DNA of 26,247 nt, from positions 1 to 26,247 of IMG/VR virus record IMGVR_UViG_3300025011_000172. One strand, 5' to 3'. Position numbers and translations under genes: made by a program. Origin of the DNA: a virus. The notes beneath the pieces are model-generated. The model ran no database searches. It was not told where the DNA came from and saw nothing but the letters and a program-made list of their open reading frames with translations. This document shows positions 15,545 to 22,581 of the stretch, one piece after another. Position 1 is the stretch's first letter; the number at the start of each line of letters is the position of its first letter.

Positions 15545-18277
15545 TCACATTCCGTAAAATCCAGGCAATCCTTCTTCTTCCTCGTCGTCATCATCGTCTG
15601 CCCATTGCTCCATAGACATGGGATTAATCCTTATGCCCTTGTCCTGCCCCGGTAGAAATGGTATACTGCCAGTGTCTTTAAGTGGCATCGTCATATGTAA
15701 AAATGCAAGTATAGCAGACATTAAGATAACATCGTCGTGCTGACCACCTCTTGCCGCCTCTTTGGTATTTGGGTGCCTTATAAAGTTATTTGCTTCATGG
15801 ACAAATCTCTTAAAGTAGCACTCGAAAACACCTTCGCGTACAGTCTTTTTAATAGCATCAATAATAAGTGGTCTAGTTTTTGTATTTGTATGCCAACCCA
15901 ATTTTTGAGTAGTCGTATCTGACCTTTTATCATAAACCTTTGACCTATAAATATCATAGTAAACCTTTTTGAAATGACTAATAGTTGTACCGCCATGATT
16001 ATTTAACTCTATCGCCACAAGCGGTTTACCGTAATAAACTGCAATTTTATGTATATAGTCAGACAGTATATCCGGTTCTACCTTGCCATGATACACAGCA
16101 TCAAGTCTTAATCTATGCCTATTAAGAACTCCTACAGCGTCATAGTCACCATGCTCCAACCCTTCCGCAACGTCAGCAGATATAAGGTATTCAATCCCTG
16201 CTTCGGGATGAAACCATATTTCATAATCACCCTTTACATCAGGTTCCCAATAGACTTGATTTTTGAATTGGTTAGTCCAAACAAGATTACCACGTTCACC
16301 GTCGTAACATTTAGTTTGCATCTCATGTATTCTTTTTACATTAAAAACACATTTACCGGGCATAATAAAACGCCCATATTTCCGCGCTTCTAACTCCGCT
16401 TCATCCATAGACGCTTCAAGACGTTTCTTTTCCTTTGTAGATAGATAGGGGTTGTCATTCCATTCTACCATTATTAGAAATATTTCATCGTCACGTTTCT
16501 CAATCGGTTTTGAGTCGTTCTCATAAATATCAGAATAAACCCATGTCATACCTTGAAGTGGGGTCATTGTACCGAACAAGTCACCCTCAGTATCCATTAA
16601 GCGCATTTGTACTTCTGTATATATATCTTTGGGAGATTCTTCGTCCAACCAACAATTTGAAACCATACATGCTCCAACAAAAAACCTATGATCTTTTTCG
16701 ATTGATAAGTCATATGTTTTTTTGTTGCCTAATGGTATTAGTCCTTTTATCCTACCATATTTTTCTTTTACTCTGTTGTTTTGCTTTTTCCAGTACATAC
16801 TTTTTTCTGAATCTAAGCATTTTGCAATTCTACTTCCGCAACCGTCTTTAGATGACTTACTTTCTATGCGTCTATTTGCTTCATCGACAACAATATCAAT
16901 TGCCTTTTGCTTACCTTCTATACCTACACGTTCTGCAAATTTAATAACATGGTCAGCAGAACTAATATAAACCCACCATTGGTTGCGCCATGCTCCAGGT
17001 TTTTGACTTTTCTTTTTAGTAAAACTTGAACGTATACCTATTCTGCGCAACAACAAGCAAACATCTTCTGCTAATCTACGCGAAGTCGAGGCGTACCCTA
17101 TTGTATGTCCTGATGCCCAACCGTCTCCAGCAAATAAAAAGCGTAAAAAAAGAGCAATATGCTCGTTGTCTGAACGGAAAACCCAATCAGGTACAAACTT
17201 TTCATGCGCAAGTCCAGGAGGTACCGCATCCCAAAACTCAGGCCAATTATTAATATGCCAGTCTGGAACATGATTACAACTCTTAAACTCCTGCTTTCTT
17301 ATATATGCACCGGCAGGCAAATATTCTTTGGCAGCGGCAACAATTTCTTCACTGCCAATAGTTATTTTCTTTTCTGACGTAGTTCCTTCACTAAGAACAA
17401 GTCCTAACCACGGATAAAAACTATCAGGCATATTTTCAACTACATCAGGTTGATAGTCTAAGTCAGACAAATATACTTTATCCGCTTCATTGACTTTCTT
17501 CTTTAATTTTTGTGAAACATAAACTTCGTGATCTTCTGTTAGTTGTATCCACGGAGATTTGCCAGTAACAACATCAAAAACTGGTTTTTCTCCCATATCG
17601 TGTTTGGCAATAACTTTTCTGGTAACTGTCTTTCCGCAACCATTTTTAGTTATAACGCTATCCCCAGGCATGACATTCTGTATTGGTTTATAGGTACCGT
17701 CAGACATTAATACTCGCTGATCTTCAGCAATGCACCAGTGTTGCGATGAACCTTGAAACTTTTCCCGTCCTTGGTCATAGGACTTGAAACCTATAATCCC
17801 ACCACCAACAAGGCGTATAGTGTCGATGATACCTGTACTACGGTAAGTTATTTTTTTAATTTCTCTTAGCGGCAGAAGTCCCGGTATTCCAGTCTCAGGA
17901 TCACCCAATATTTTCTTTTGAGTAACGTCACGCTGCACCTCAAAAGATACTGAACATATCCAACCCCTTGTAGGTTTACCACCGAAACGAGTTATCAGAG
18001 GTTCGTATTTCTCCCTTAAATCCTCTGGCCAATCTTTAAGGTATGGGCGTATTCTCTCGCCTAATGCAAGGAATACCGCCCTAATTGCACCACTTTCAGT
18101 TTTTCCTGTGCGATTCCCTCCAAGTATCCAGCTATTCCTTTTATTGGATAGAAGAAACTTTTCCTGCTTATCATACGGACGAATAAAGCGAATATGTTCT
18201 TCCTTCTTCATCCGTTCAATTTCACTAAGGATCTTTTGCAGTTCTTTCTTTTCTGCTTTTGTTAACTCTTTTGCCAT
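15545..18277 (-). CDS. terL: Terminase large subunit containing an in-frame intein
   Basis: This 910-residue precursor would give a 550-residue terminase after removal of residues 182-541. The ATPase has Walker A GGNRTGKT at 53-60 and, in the second extein, Walker B-like WLDEE at 543-547, followed by the coupling motif region FGTMTPLQGMTW. The nuclease part has a RuvC-like first acid in ISADVAEG (D702), an acid in VAIELNNHG (E757) and the HDDVILMSAILAFL motif (D848/D849). The protein packages DNA into the prohead through the portal and cuts concatemers. The intein interrupts the ATPase immediately before Walker B, so the unspliced protein should be inactive. An acidic tail (DDDDDEEEEG) closes the protein. 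It follows the head-fibre-like gene by 23 nt. Confidence 0.96.
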   Translation of the reverse strand: MAKELTKAEKKELQKILSEIERMKKEEHIRFIRPYDKQEKFLLSNKRNSWILGGNRTGKTESGAIRAVFLALGERIRPYLKDWPEDLREKYEPLITRFGGKPTRGWICSVSFEVQRDVTQKKILGDPETGIPGLLPLREIKKITYRSTGIIDTIRLVGGGIIGFKSYDQGREKFQGSSQHWCIAEDQRVLMSDGTYKPIQNVMPGDSVITKNGCGKTVTRKVIAKHDMGEKPVFDVVTGKSPWIQLTEDHEVYVSQKLKKKVNEADKVYLSDLDYQPDVVENMPDSFYPWLGLVLSEGTTSEKKITIGSEEIVAAAKEYLPAGAYIRKQEFKSCNHVPDWHINNWPEFWDAVPPGLAHEKFVPDWVFRSDNEHIALFLRFLFAGDGWASGHTIGYASTSRRLAEDVCLLLRRIGIRSSFTKKKSQKPGAWRNQWWVYISSADHVIKFAERVGIEGKQKAIDIVVDEANRRIESKSSKDGCGSRIAKCLDSEKSMYWKKQNNRVKEKYGRIKGLIPLGNKKTYDLSIEKDHRFFVGACMVSNCWLDEESPKDIYTEVQMRLMDTEGDLFGTMTPLQGMTWVYSDIYENDSKPIEKRDDEIFLIMVEWNDNPYLSTKEKKRLEASMDEAELEARKYGRFIMPGKCVFNVKRIHEMQTKCYDGERGNLVWTNQFKNQVYWEPDVKGDYEIWFHPEAGIEYLISADVAEGLEHGDYDAVGVLNRHRLRLDAVYHGKVEPDILSDYIHKIAVYYGKPLVAIELNNHGGTTISHFKKVYYDIYRSKVYDKRSDTTTQKLGWHTNTKTRPLIIDAIKKTVREGVFECYFKRFVHEANNFIRHPNTKEAARGGQHDDVILMSAILAFLHMTMPLKDTGSIPFLPGQDKGIRINPMSMEQWADDDDDEEEEGLPGFYGM
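16655..17734 (-). mobile_element. Intein with LAGLIDADG homing endonuclease in terL, 360 aa
   Basis: The intein runs from Cys182 (after SSQHW) to Asn541, with Cys542 as the +1 residue. Splicing block A is CIAEDQRVLMSDGTY, block B has TEDH at 247-250, and block F is YDLSIEKDHRFF with His530. The penultimate residue is Ser540 instead of the usual His. The endonuclease has two LAGLIDADG-like helices, LGLVLSEG at 291-298 (acid E297) and LRFLFAGDG at 378-386 (acid D385), both with the expected acid, so it may be active. The reading frame is intact. Confidence 0.95.
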
Positions 18278-18300
18278 GTCCTCACCTGACTAATAACCGA

Positions 18301-18879
18301 TTAAATAACAATATATCTAATATAAGCAAACCCAACAATCCCGGCAGAAGCACCAGAGGCAACCGAACCCGTTACCCACTTAGCGGATGCCAACTTCTGA
18401 CGAGATACGCCGTTTGTACCCTTGTCGGTAATATTATCAAATACCCCGGCAGCAGAGTTAACATCTAATCCGTCAATTAAGTTATCAATCTTTGTGGTTG
18501 CAGAAGCAGCAGTAGTGCCGCAATCTAGGGTACATGCCTCGGTAGTTTTGGTAGTTACATCAAGAAATAACCCAGTAACGATAATAGAAGCACCTTCATC
18601 ATTCTGCCAGGAAAATACACCACCTGCCGTATCGACTGCGGCGAGTGCTATTTTAGCAACCTTCTCGATGCGGTCAGCATTGTCTATCTGATTTAACTCT
18701 TCTGTAGATAGCGTTGCTCCATTTAGAATATCTAACTCCGCTGCCGATGCCGCTACTGCTACACCAGATTGATATAGACCACCTGTAGACGATGCTACCT
18801 GCACCTCAGAACCGGGCGCACCTACAAATAAACCTTCTTCACCGGATGGTTTTCCGATGTGTGAGTATTCTTTTGCCAT
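18301..18879 (-). CDS. Head-fibre/decoration-like structural protein, 192 aa
   Basis: The ATG at 18879 has AGGGAGG about 8 nt upstream. Residues about 40-70 contain ASAAELDILNGATLSTEELN, the repeat-like AAELxxLxGxT pattern found in phage head fibres and tail fibres. The middle is Asp/Thr/Ala-rich beta (TGLFLDVTTKTTEACTLDCG) and the end is SAGIVGFAYIRYIVI. Genes with this pattern often encode accessory capsid fibres. It is placed unusually, just upstream of the large terminase instead of after the capsid gene. The function is inferred from the motif. Confidence 0.72.
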   Translation of the reverse strand: MAKEYSHIGKPSGEEGLFVGAPGSEVQVASSTGGLYQSGVAVAASAAELDILNGATLSTEELNQIDNADRIEKVAKIALAAVDTAGGVFSWQNDEGASIIVTGLFLDVTTKTTEACTLDCGTTAASATTKIDNLIDGLDVNSAAGVFDNITDKGTNGVSRQKLASAKWVTGSVASGASAGIVGFAYIRYIVI

Positions 18880-18891
18880 TATTATTCCTCC

Positions 18892-19434
18892 CTAGAATGA
18901 TAGTTTATTATCCTTTAGCACCTGATATAAACCTGCTTCAAGTGCCGTTATTTGCCGATGCTCCAACTTTAATTCAAGATTATGGTCAAGTGCCTCAATA
19001 ATCTCATGCAGTAAAGTTGACTCAATCTGACTTTGAGTTTTGTTTTTATTTAAGCGGATAGTATTGGTGTTTGAGTTCATACTGCCGAAATTAGATGATT
19101 CGTTATCGTCAATTAAGATAATATTAAATGAATGACCGAGGATTTTCAGTTTGCTTGGGATTTTGCCGCCAATAAAATCTCCTTGTAGTTCTGTGCTGAA
19201 AGACTTATCTGCGCCGACATCAAGAACACGATGCTTATTAATAGAATAAGGTATCTTCTTTTTATCTGCCCATGCAATCATGTCTGACAAACCAACGCTA
19301 CCCGCAAATGATGAATGTGTGTTTTTGCTTGCAATTATCTCTGCCGCAATAGTTGTTTCCTTTTCATGCTTTCTGTCAACAATAAACCATCCATTAATAC
19401 ATTTAACATAAAAGTTTGACTCATTAAATGTCAT
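18892..19434 (-). CDS. Putative metallopeptidase-like protein with HEIIE motif, 180 aa
   Basis: The ATG at 19434 is preceded by the AGGA-loop hairpin at 19442-19453. The C-terminal half carries IESTLLHEIIEALDHNLELK followed by LEHRQITALEAGLYQVLKDN, a pattern seen in phage and mobile-element proteins related to the ImmA/IrrE gluzincin group. The motif here is HEIIE instead of HExxH, so the second zinc ligand would have to be the later Asp-His or be missing, and activity is uncertain. The N-terminal 70 residues form a separate alpha/beta region. It lies between two hypothetical genes and the head-fibre-like gene. Confidence 0.7.
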   Translation of the reverse strand: MTFNESNFYVKCINGWFIVDRKHEKETTIAAEIIASKNTHSSFAGSVGLSDMIAWADKKKIPYSINKHRVLDVGADKSFSTELQGDFIGGKIPSKLKILGHSFNIILIDDNESSNFGSMNSNTNTIRLNKNKTQSQIESTLLHEIIEALDHNLELKLEHRQITALEAGLYQVLKDNKLSF

Positions 19435-19441
19435 TATCTAC

Positions 19442-19453
19442 ACCGTCCTCGGT
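19442..19453 (-). promoter_or_regulatory. Second ACCG-AGGA-CGGT ribosome-site hairpin
   Basis: This is identical to the element at 13988-13999 and also followed by TGTA. The AGGA loop is 11 nt before the ATG at 19434. Confidence 0.6.
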
Positions 19454-19488
19454 TTAATTTATCCCACTTAATTCCATAAACTCTCGGC

Positions 19489-19494
19489 ATTATA
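19489..19494 (-). promoter_or_regulatory. Possible minus-strand -10 box, TATAAT
   Basis: An exact TATAAT lies on the minus strand in the 127-nt gap upstream of the gene starting at 19434. No good -35 box was found 17 nt away, so this is tentative. It could drive the head-fibre and terminase genes independently. Confidence 0.3.
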
Positions 19495-19561
19495 GAGAGA
19501 ATTTTTTAAAATTTTGGGTGCCGATATTTTAGGTTTTCTGTTTGTGTATGGGGATGGGGGG

Positions 19562-19801
19562 TTATAATTCCGCTATCTTTAGCTCAATGCTGTTTTTAAT
19601 AATGCCTAAAATATTAGACAGATTATCATTAACCATATCTTCCCTGCCGATAGATACCGTGATACTAATGTTATATTTATTAGTAGAACAATCTTTATTA
19701 ATGGATACATCAATTGAATCTGATAGTGCTAGTTGCTTTCTCCAATAGTTGTCGAATGATGGAGATACTGTTACTTGGTCATTAATGTTATCGTTGCACA
19801 T
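19562..19801 (-). CDS. Hypothetical protein, 79 aa
   Basis: The ATG at 19801 has GGAGGTG 5 nt upstream, preceded by CCG-AGAA-CGG, a hairpin of the same design as other leaders in this block. The product opens MCNDNINDQVTVSPSFDNY and ends in a helix (LSNILGIIKNSIELKIAEL). It is Asn/Asp/Ser-rich. No family was recognised. Confidence 0.75.
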   Translation of the reverse strand: MCNDNINDQVTVSPSFDNYWRKQLALSDSIDVSINKDCSTNKYNISITVSIGREDMVNDNLSNILGIIKNSIELKIAEL

Positions 19802-19821
19802 GATAGCACCTCCGTTCTCGG

Positions 19822-20127
19822 TTAGTTAATCTTCCTAAAACTGTAACCTTTATATTCTTCAAGTTGTAGTTTAAGCATCTTAGCAACGGTTTCCTTGTTG
19901 CCTTCACTAACAATATCATTGACTACATCTTGACCATATGCCATGACAGCACCGTAAGTAAATAACGATATGACATAATCAGGACCAATAGTTTCATATA
20001 TAACCTTAGCACCTTCACTTAGTTCATCGAATGACTTTTCTTTAATGATGAATAGCAGCACTTCCCTACTATCATCTACCTGCTTTTGAAGTTCTGGAAA
20101 TAGTGTGCTTAATATTTTCTCTGACAT
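19822..20127 (-). CDS. Hypothetical helical protein, 101 aa
   Basis: The ATG at 20127 has AGGAG 7 nt upstream inside a CTG-AGAA-CAG leader. The protein is mostly helical (MSEKILSTLFPELQKQVDD, then EVLLFIIKEKSFDELSEGAK). It has no membrane segment of full length and no known motif. It is the first gene after the 358-nt gap that follows the small terminase. Confidence 0.78.
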   Translation of the reverse strand: MSEKILSTLFPELQKQVDDSREVLLFIIKEKSFDELSEGAKVIYETIGPDYVISLFTYGAVMAYGQDVVNDIVSEGNKETVAKMLKLQLEEYKGYSFRKIN

Positions 20128-20485
20128 TTCAGTTCTCCTGTTCTCAGTTAATGATTGATGATATTTGAGTGATTTTTAAAAGTTGATGATGTATGTGATG
20201 GGAGTATATACCACCCACAAGGCACCCCTGGGGTCGATTGTCCTTACCGGGGGGTCTAGCATCCATACAGGTCACGCGCACCCACAATAACTAGGCACAC
20301 ATACAACATAGTGTCACAACCCTGCGCCTGCGAATGTGGGTAGGTACGATGAAATGTCCACCAGTGCAGGACAATTGGCGTTTTTAGTACCCGTAATAGT
20401 ACCGGCAAATAGAGAAACCCAGTAAATACGCGGTCTACAGGGTTTTAGCTAGTTGACATAATATTTATTATCGGTACTTGACTAG
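20128..20485. other. 358-nt non-coding gap beside terS, candidate packaging (cos/pac) region
   Basis: No gene is supported here. The gap is richer in C and G than its flanks and full of small repeats: CACCCACAA twice with a later TGTGGGT inverted copy; the odd palindrome ACCCCTGGGGT at 20224-20234; ATTGTCC (about 20237) with inverted GGACAAT (about 20369); TAGTACC twice with an inverted GGTACT; and a 9-bp dyad TTAGCTAGT/ACTAGCTAA (20445-20453 and 20481-20489) that contains the terS stop. Terminase recognition sites are often next to or inside terS, so a cos or pac role is reasonable but unproven. Confidence 0.35.
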
Positions 20486-20926
20486 CTAATCTCCAATAAG
20501 TTCGCGCGCTCTCCGGGCCAACTCTGCGCTGCTGACTTCTACTTCTACAGGTCCACCGTCAGCGCCCGTGAGCTCCAGCTTTTGAGTGTCGGACCATCCA
20601 AAGTTATTCGTGAGGCTGAATTTTGCTCCCCTGTCGTTGCCCTCAAAAAGCTGTTCCTCGGTAAATACTTCGCATCTTGAACGGGCGCGCGAAACTGTGG
20701 GGAAATATTCGTCGTCTTGAGAGTAGTTATAGAGCGTTTTCCGGTCGCATCCTAAATAGAAAGCTAATCCGCTCAATGTATATGGTCTTTTCGCGTTCAC
20801 CGATACAACATTGCCTTGTTTTGTCACCTGCTCTATCGTTCGACTATCGCAATACGCGAAATACTCGTCAATCCTGCCTTGCAATTCCTCAACACTCGTA
20901 AATTTCAACGGTCTTCCTGCTGGCAT
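20486..20926 (-). CDS. terS: Terminase small subunit, P22 gp3-like, 146 aa
   Basis: I choose ATG 20926 (MPAGRPLKF) because GAGGTGA lies 5 nt before it. A GTG three codons upstream sits inside that ribosome site. The protein has the layout of the gp3-type small terminase: GRPLKFTSVEELQGRIDEYF, CDSRTIEQ, KRPYTLSGLAFYLGCDRKTL with a helix-turn-helix (GLAFYLGCDRKTLYNYSQ), then a C-terminal helical part with NNFGWSDTQKLELTG. The C-terminal tail is acidic (VEVEVSSAELARRARELIGD). It recognises the packaging site and recruits the large subunit, here located about 2.2 kb downstream instead of adjacent. Confidence 0.9.
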   Translation of the reverse strand: MPAGRPLKFTSVEELQGRIDEYFAYCDSRTIEQVTKQGNVVSVNAKRPYTLSGLAFYLGCDRKTLYNYSQDDEYFPTVSRARSRCEVFTEEQLFEGNDRGAKFSLTNNFGWSDTQKLELTGADGGPVEVEVSSAELARRARELIGD

Positions 20927-20987
20927 CCCCTTCACCTCGATATTTTAAGTTAATCAAAGCTATTCTTCGATAAACGGTAATAATTCG

Positions 20988-21536
20988 TTATCCTTTAGCC
21001 ATGTACGAACGATTCACATAATAACAATCGTCCTTCCTGTACGCTACACCAGCACCGGCCAAAGCTGACATTCTTCTATAGAAGTTTCGTTCCGGCATCT
21101 TCAATATACGAATCAAATCGTCTGCGCTCAGTTTTTCCTTTTTCCGCTTGTCTGTCAATGCTCCATTGTCCCAGTCAATCAACGGCGACAACTTCACCAA
21201 AAATCCCATATCTGCATCACTCAGTTTTGCGCTCAGTTCCACCAATTTCTCATTGTATAGCTTCACGTAGCCTTTTTTGTTCCCTGTACTACGCTTTTTT
21301 GGCGGTTTCAGTCCCTTTTTCGTATTCCAGAACTCGTAATAAGAATGCTCTATGTCCTTATCACGAATACTAATGTGTTCAGACTGCTTGTCCGGAGACT
21401 CTTCCCTGGTGAAAATAGTTTGCGCGACAGTAGCGCTGACTCCCAGCGGAAATATTCCTTGCTCAGGTCTATTGTGCCAAACTTCGGCCCTGCCATATCC
21501 GAAGTCATCGTCGAGAATCAAGCATCTTTTTATCAA
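20988..21536 (-). CDS. Winged-helix-like DNA-binding protein, 182 aa
   Basis: The frame opens with TTG at 21536; GTGAG lies about 11 nt upstream and an in-frame TAG is just before the start. Residues 88-182 resemble replication-initiator or MarR/RepL-like winged helices: KLYNEKLVELSAKLSDADMG, LSPLIDWDNGALTDKRKKEK, then LSADDLIRILKMPERNFYRR as a helix-turn-helix and YYVNRSYMAKG as the wing. The N-terminal 85 residues have no recognised domain. It is the first gene of the minus-strand block behind a long structured leader, so it could regulate the block or act in replication. Both roles are inferred. Confidence 0.8.
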   Translation of the reverse strand: MIKRCLILDDDFGYGRAEVWHNRPEQGIFPLGVSATVAQTIFTREESPDKQSEHISIRDKDIEHSYYEFWNTKKGLKPPKKRSTGNKKGYVKLYNEKLVELSAKLSDADMGFLVKLSPLIDWDNGALTDKRKKEKLSADDLIRILKMPERNFYRRMSALAGAGVAYRKDDCYYVNRSYMAKG

Positions 21537-21628
21537 GCTAAAAACAACTCACTTTCGTATATATATACTGCTTTTCACGCAACAAACCAGCAAAGCCTTG
21601 TCGCTCTAGGGCTAGATGCCATTTTAGC

Positions 21629-21736
21629 ACCTGCCAAATATGGCAGGTAGAAATCATTTCTACATACATAAAAACAAAACAAAAAACACCCTCTCAGGTG
21701 CTCCGTAAACGATATATCCCTACTCAAAACAGTAGG
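21629..21736 (-). promoter_or_regulatory. Structured leader with dyads and possible attenuator
   Basis: On the minus strand the transcript would pass a CCTACT/AGTAGG hairpin (21719-21736), then AGCACC-TGAGAG-GGTGTT followed by T-rich sequence (about 21676-21702), then GTAGAAA/TTTCTAC (21647-21663) and the perfect dyad ACCTGCCA/TGGCAGGT with a 4-nt loop (21629-21648). The second hairpin looks like a weak intrinsic terminator. The dyads could also be repressor operators. No gene is supported between 21537 and 21925. Confidence 0.5.
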
Positions 21737-21779
21737 TCCATAGCTAAAAAATAAGCAGGTATAAAACTCCCACACTACC

Positions 21780-21808
21780 ATTTTATCACGACTAAACCCC
21801 GAAAACAA
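21780..21808 (-). promoter_or_regulatory. Minus-strand promoter for the leftward block
   Basis: On the minus strand TTGTTT (21808-21803) and TAAAAT (21785-21780) are separated by exactly 17 nt. Upstream on the plus coordinates are GTTTTC-type repeats with a 10-nt period (21821-21845), which could act as an AT-rich upstream element. Transcription would start near 21772, giving a leader of about 235 nt before the gene at 21536. A second weaker candidate (TTGTTG, 16 nt, TATATA at 21585-21558) is too close to the start. Confidence 0.5.
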
Positions 21809-21864
21809 GCAAAACTTTCCGTTTTCGCCGGTTTTCTTGTGTTTTATGCGGAATAAAATAACTG

Positions 21865-21892
21865 TTGACTATGGGTATCCATATATGATAGT
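21865..21892 (+). promoter_or_regulatory. Early rightward promoter P1 with operator site 1
   Basis: TTGACT (21865-21870) and GATAGT (21887-21892, 16-nt spacing; TATAGT at 21892 is an alternative) flank operator ATGGGTATCCAT at 21871-21882. The transcript would start near 21900 and begin with the SD GGGAGG of the gene at 21926. Confidence 0.65.
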
Positions 21893-21925
21893 ATAGTAAA
21901 AATAAATTAAGCGGGAGGAATACTA

Positions 21926-22144
21926 ATGAAAATTCAATATATCGGAGAAGTACCTGATAGCGCAAGAACAATAGTGAAAGGATATATCAGCGATATTCTG
22001 AAAGGCACAGAAAATGATAAATTTCTAGTCTGTCCTGAATATACTAAGTCGGATGAATTAACAAACTTCCTAAAAAACTTCAACGGCGAAGATAATTTAG
22101 TTTACGACAATGAAACATGGTATTATATCTACCCTAAAAACTAA
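21926..22144 (+). CDS. Hypothetical early protein, 72 aa
   Basis: The ATG has GGGAGG about 7 nt upstream. The product starts MKIQYIGEVPDSARTIVKG and ends YDNETWYYIYPKN. It appears alpha/beta and acidic. It is the first rightward gene, transcribed from an operator-bearing promoter and followed by a strong terminator, so it forms a single-gene unit. Early, repressed, single small genes in phages often encode host-takeover or anti-repressor functions, but nothing in the sequence identifies one here. Confidence 0.78.
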   Translation: MKIQYIGEVPDSARTIVKGYISDILKGTENDKFLVCPEYTKSDELTNFLKNFNGEDNLVYDNETWYYIYPKN

Positions 22145-22170
22145 CCGCCTAAACATGGCGGTTTTTCTTT
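22144..22170 (+). terminator. Strong intrinsic terminator
   Basis: ACCGCC and GGCGGT form a 6-bp GC-rich stem with loop TAAACAT, followed by TTTTTCTTTTCTTT. It starts at the last base of the preceding stop codon. Confidence 0.92.
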
Positions 22171-22184
22171 TCTTTAGAGCTGGG

Positions 22185-22214
22185 TTGCCATATGGGTATC
22201 CGTTATAGTATACT
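22185..22214 (+). promoter_or_regulatory. Promoter P2 of the RHH gene with operator site 2
   Basis: TTGCCA (22185-22190) and TATACT (22209-22214) are 18 nt apart. Operator ATGGGTATCCGT is at 22192-22203 within the spacer. The expected start near 22221 coincides with the SD, giving a very short leader. Confidence 0.7.
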
Positions 22215-22235
22215 ATCCCTGGAGGTGATTTTAAA

Positions 22236-22436
22236 ATGTCAGCAAAAAGAAAAGAAAAATATAGAGACGGTTGGGAAAGTTTCAACCTGCGCCTGTCAAC
22301 CGAGGATAAAGCAAAACTAGCCGAAATGTCAGCAAATACGCGGGTTCCGGCATCCGAAATAGCTAGAAACGCTATCAAAAAAGAACTTGCGGAACTTCAA
22401 AAAACGCTGAAAAAGGCAGATACAGCTAGTATCTAG
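22236..22436 (+). CDS. Ribbon-helix-helix (Arc/CopG-type) regulator, 66 aa
   Basis: The ATG at 22236 has GGAGGTGA 7 nt upstream. After a basic N-terminus (MSAKRKEKYRDGW) comes the DNA-contacting strand ESFNLRLS at residues 14-21, helix 1 TEDKAKLAEMSANTR at 22-36, the VPASE turn and helix 2 SEIARNAIKKELAELQ. This is the full ribbon-helix-helix order of Arc, MetJ and CopG, which bind DNA as dimers at short palindromic operators. The repeated ATGGGTATCCAT sites overlap its own promoter and the two neighbouring promoters, so autorepression and control of the early genes are the likely job. The partner of a toxin-antitoxin pair was considered, but the next gene does not resemble a toxin. Confidence 0.88.
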   Translation: MSAKRKEKYRDGWESFNLRLSTEDKAKLAEMSANTRVPASEIARNAIKKELAELQKTLKKADTASI

Positions 22437-22449
22437 TAGGCATGTTAAG

Positions 22450-22461
22450 CTGGATACCCAT
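22450..22461 (-). promoter_or_regulatory. Operator site 3 (inverted copy)
   Basis: On the minus strand it reads ATGGGTATCCAG, matching 11 of 12 bases of site 1. It lies 49 nt upstream of site 4 and may allow cooperative or looped binding. Confidence 0.65.
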
Positions 22462-22490
22462 AGATAGCTGAATATAAGGTTATTTGAGGC

Positions 22491-22520
22491 TTTACGGCAT
22501 GGGTATCCATAAGCTATACT
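22491..22520 (+). promoter_or_regulatory. Promoter P3 with operator site 4
   Basis: TTTACG (22491-22496) and TATACT (22515-22520) are 18 nt apart. ATGGGTATCCAT lies at 22499-22510 between them. It would transcribe the accessory block from 22582 rightward, with a start near 22527. Confidence 0.7.
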
Positions 22521-22581
22521 AAGCACATGGAACACAACAACAAAATAACAAACGCCCACAGAGGCGAAGGAGGATAATAAA

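Noticed and set aside
20453-20471. Perfect TTGACA on the plus strand as a promoter
   Set aside because: TATTAT lies only 7 nt away and no -10 box occurs at 16-18 nt, so it is not a usual promoter.
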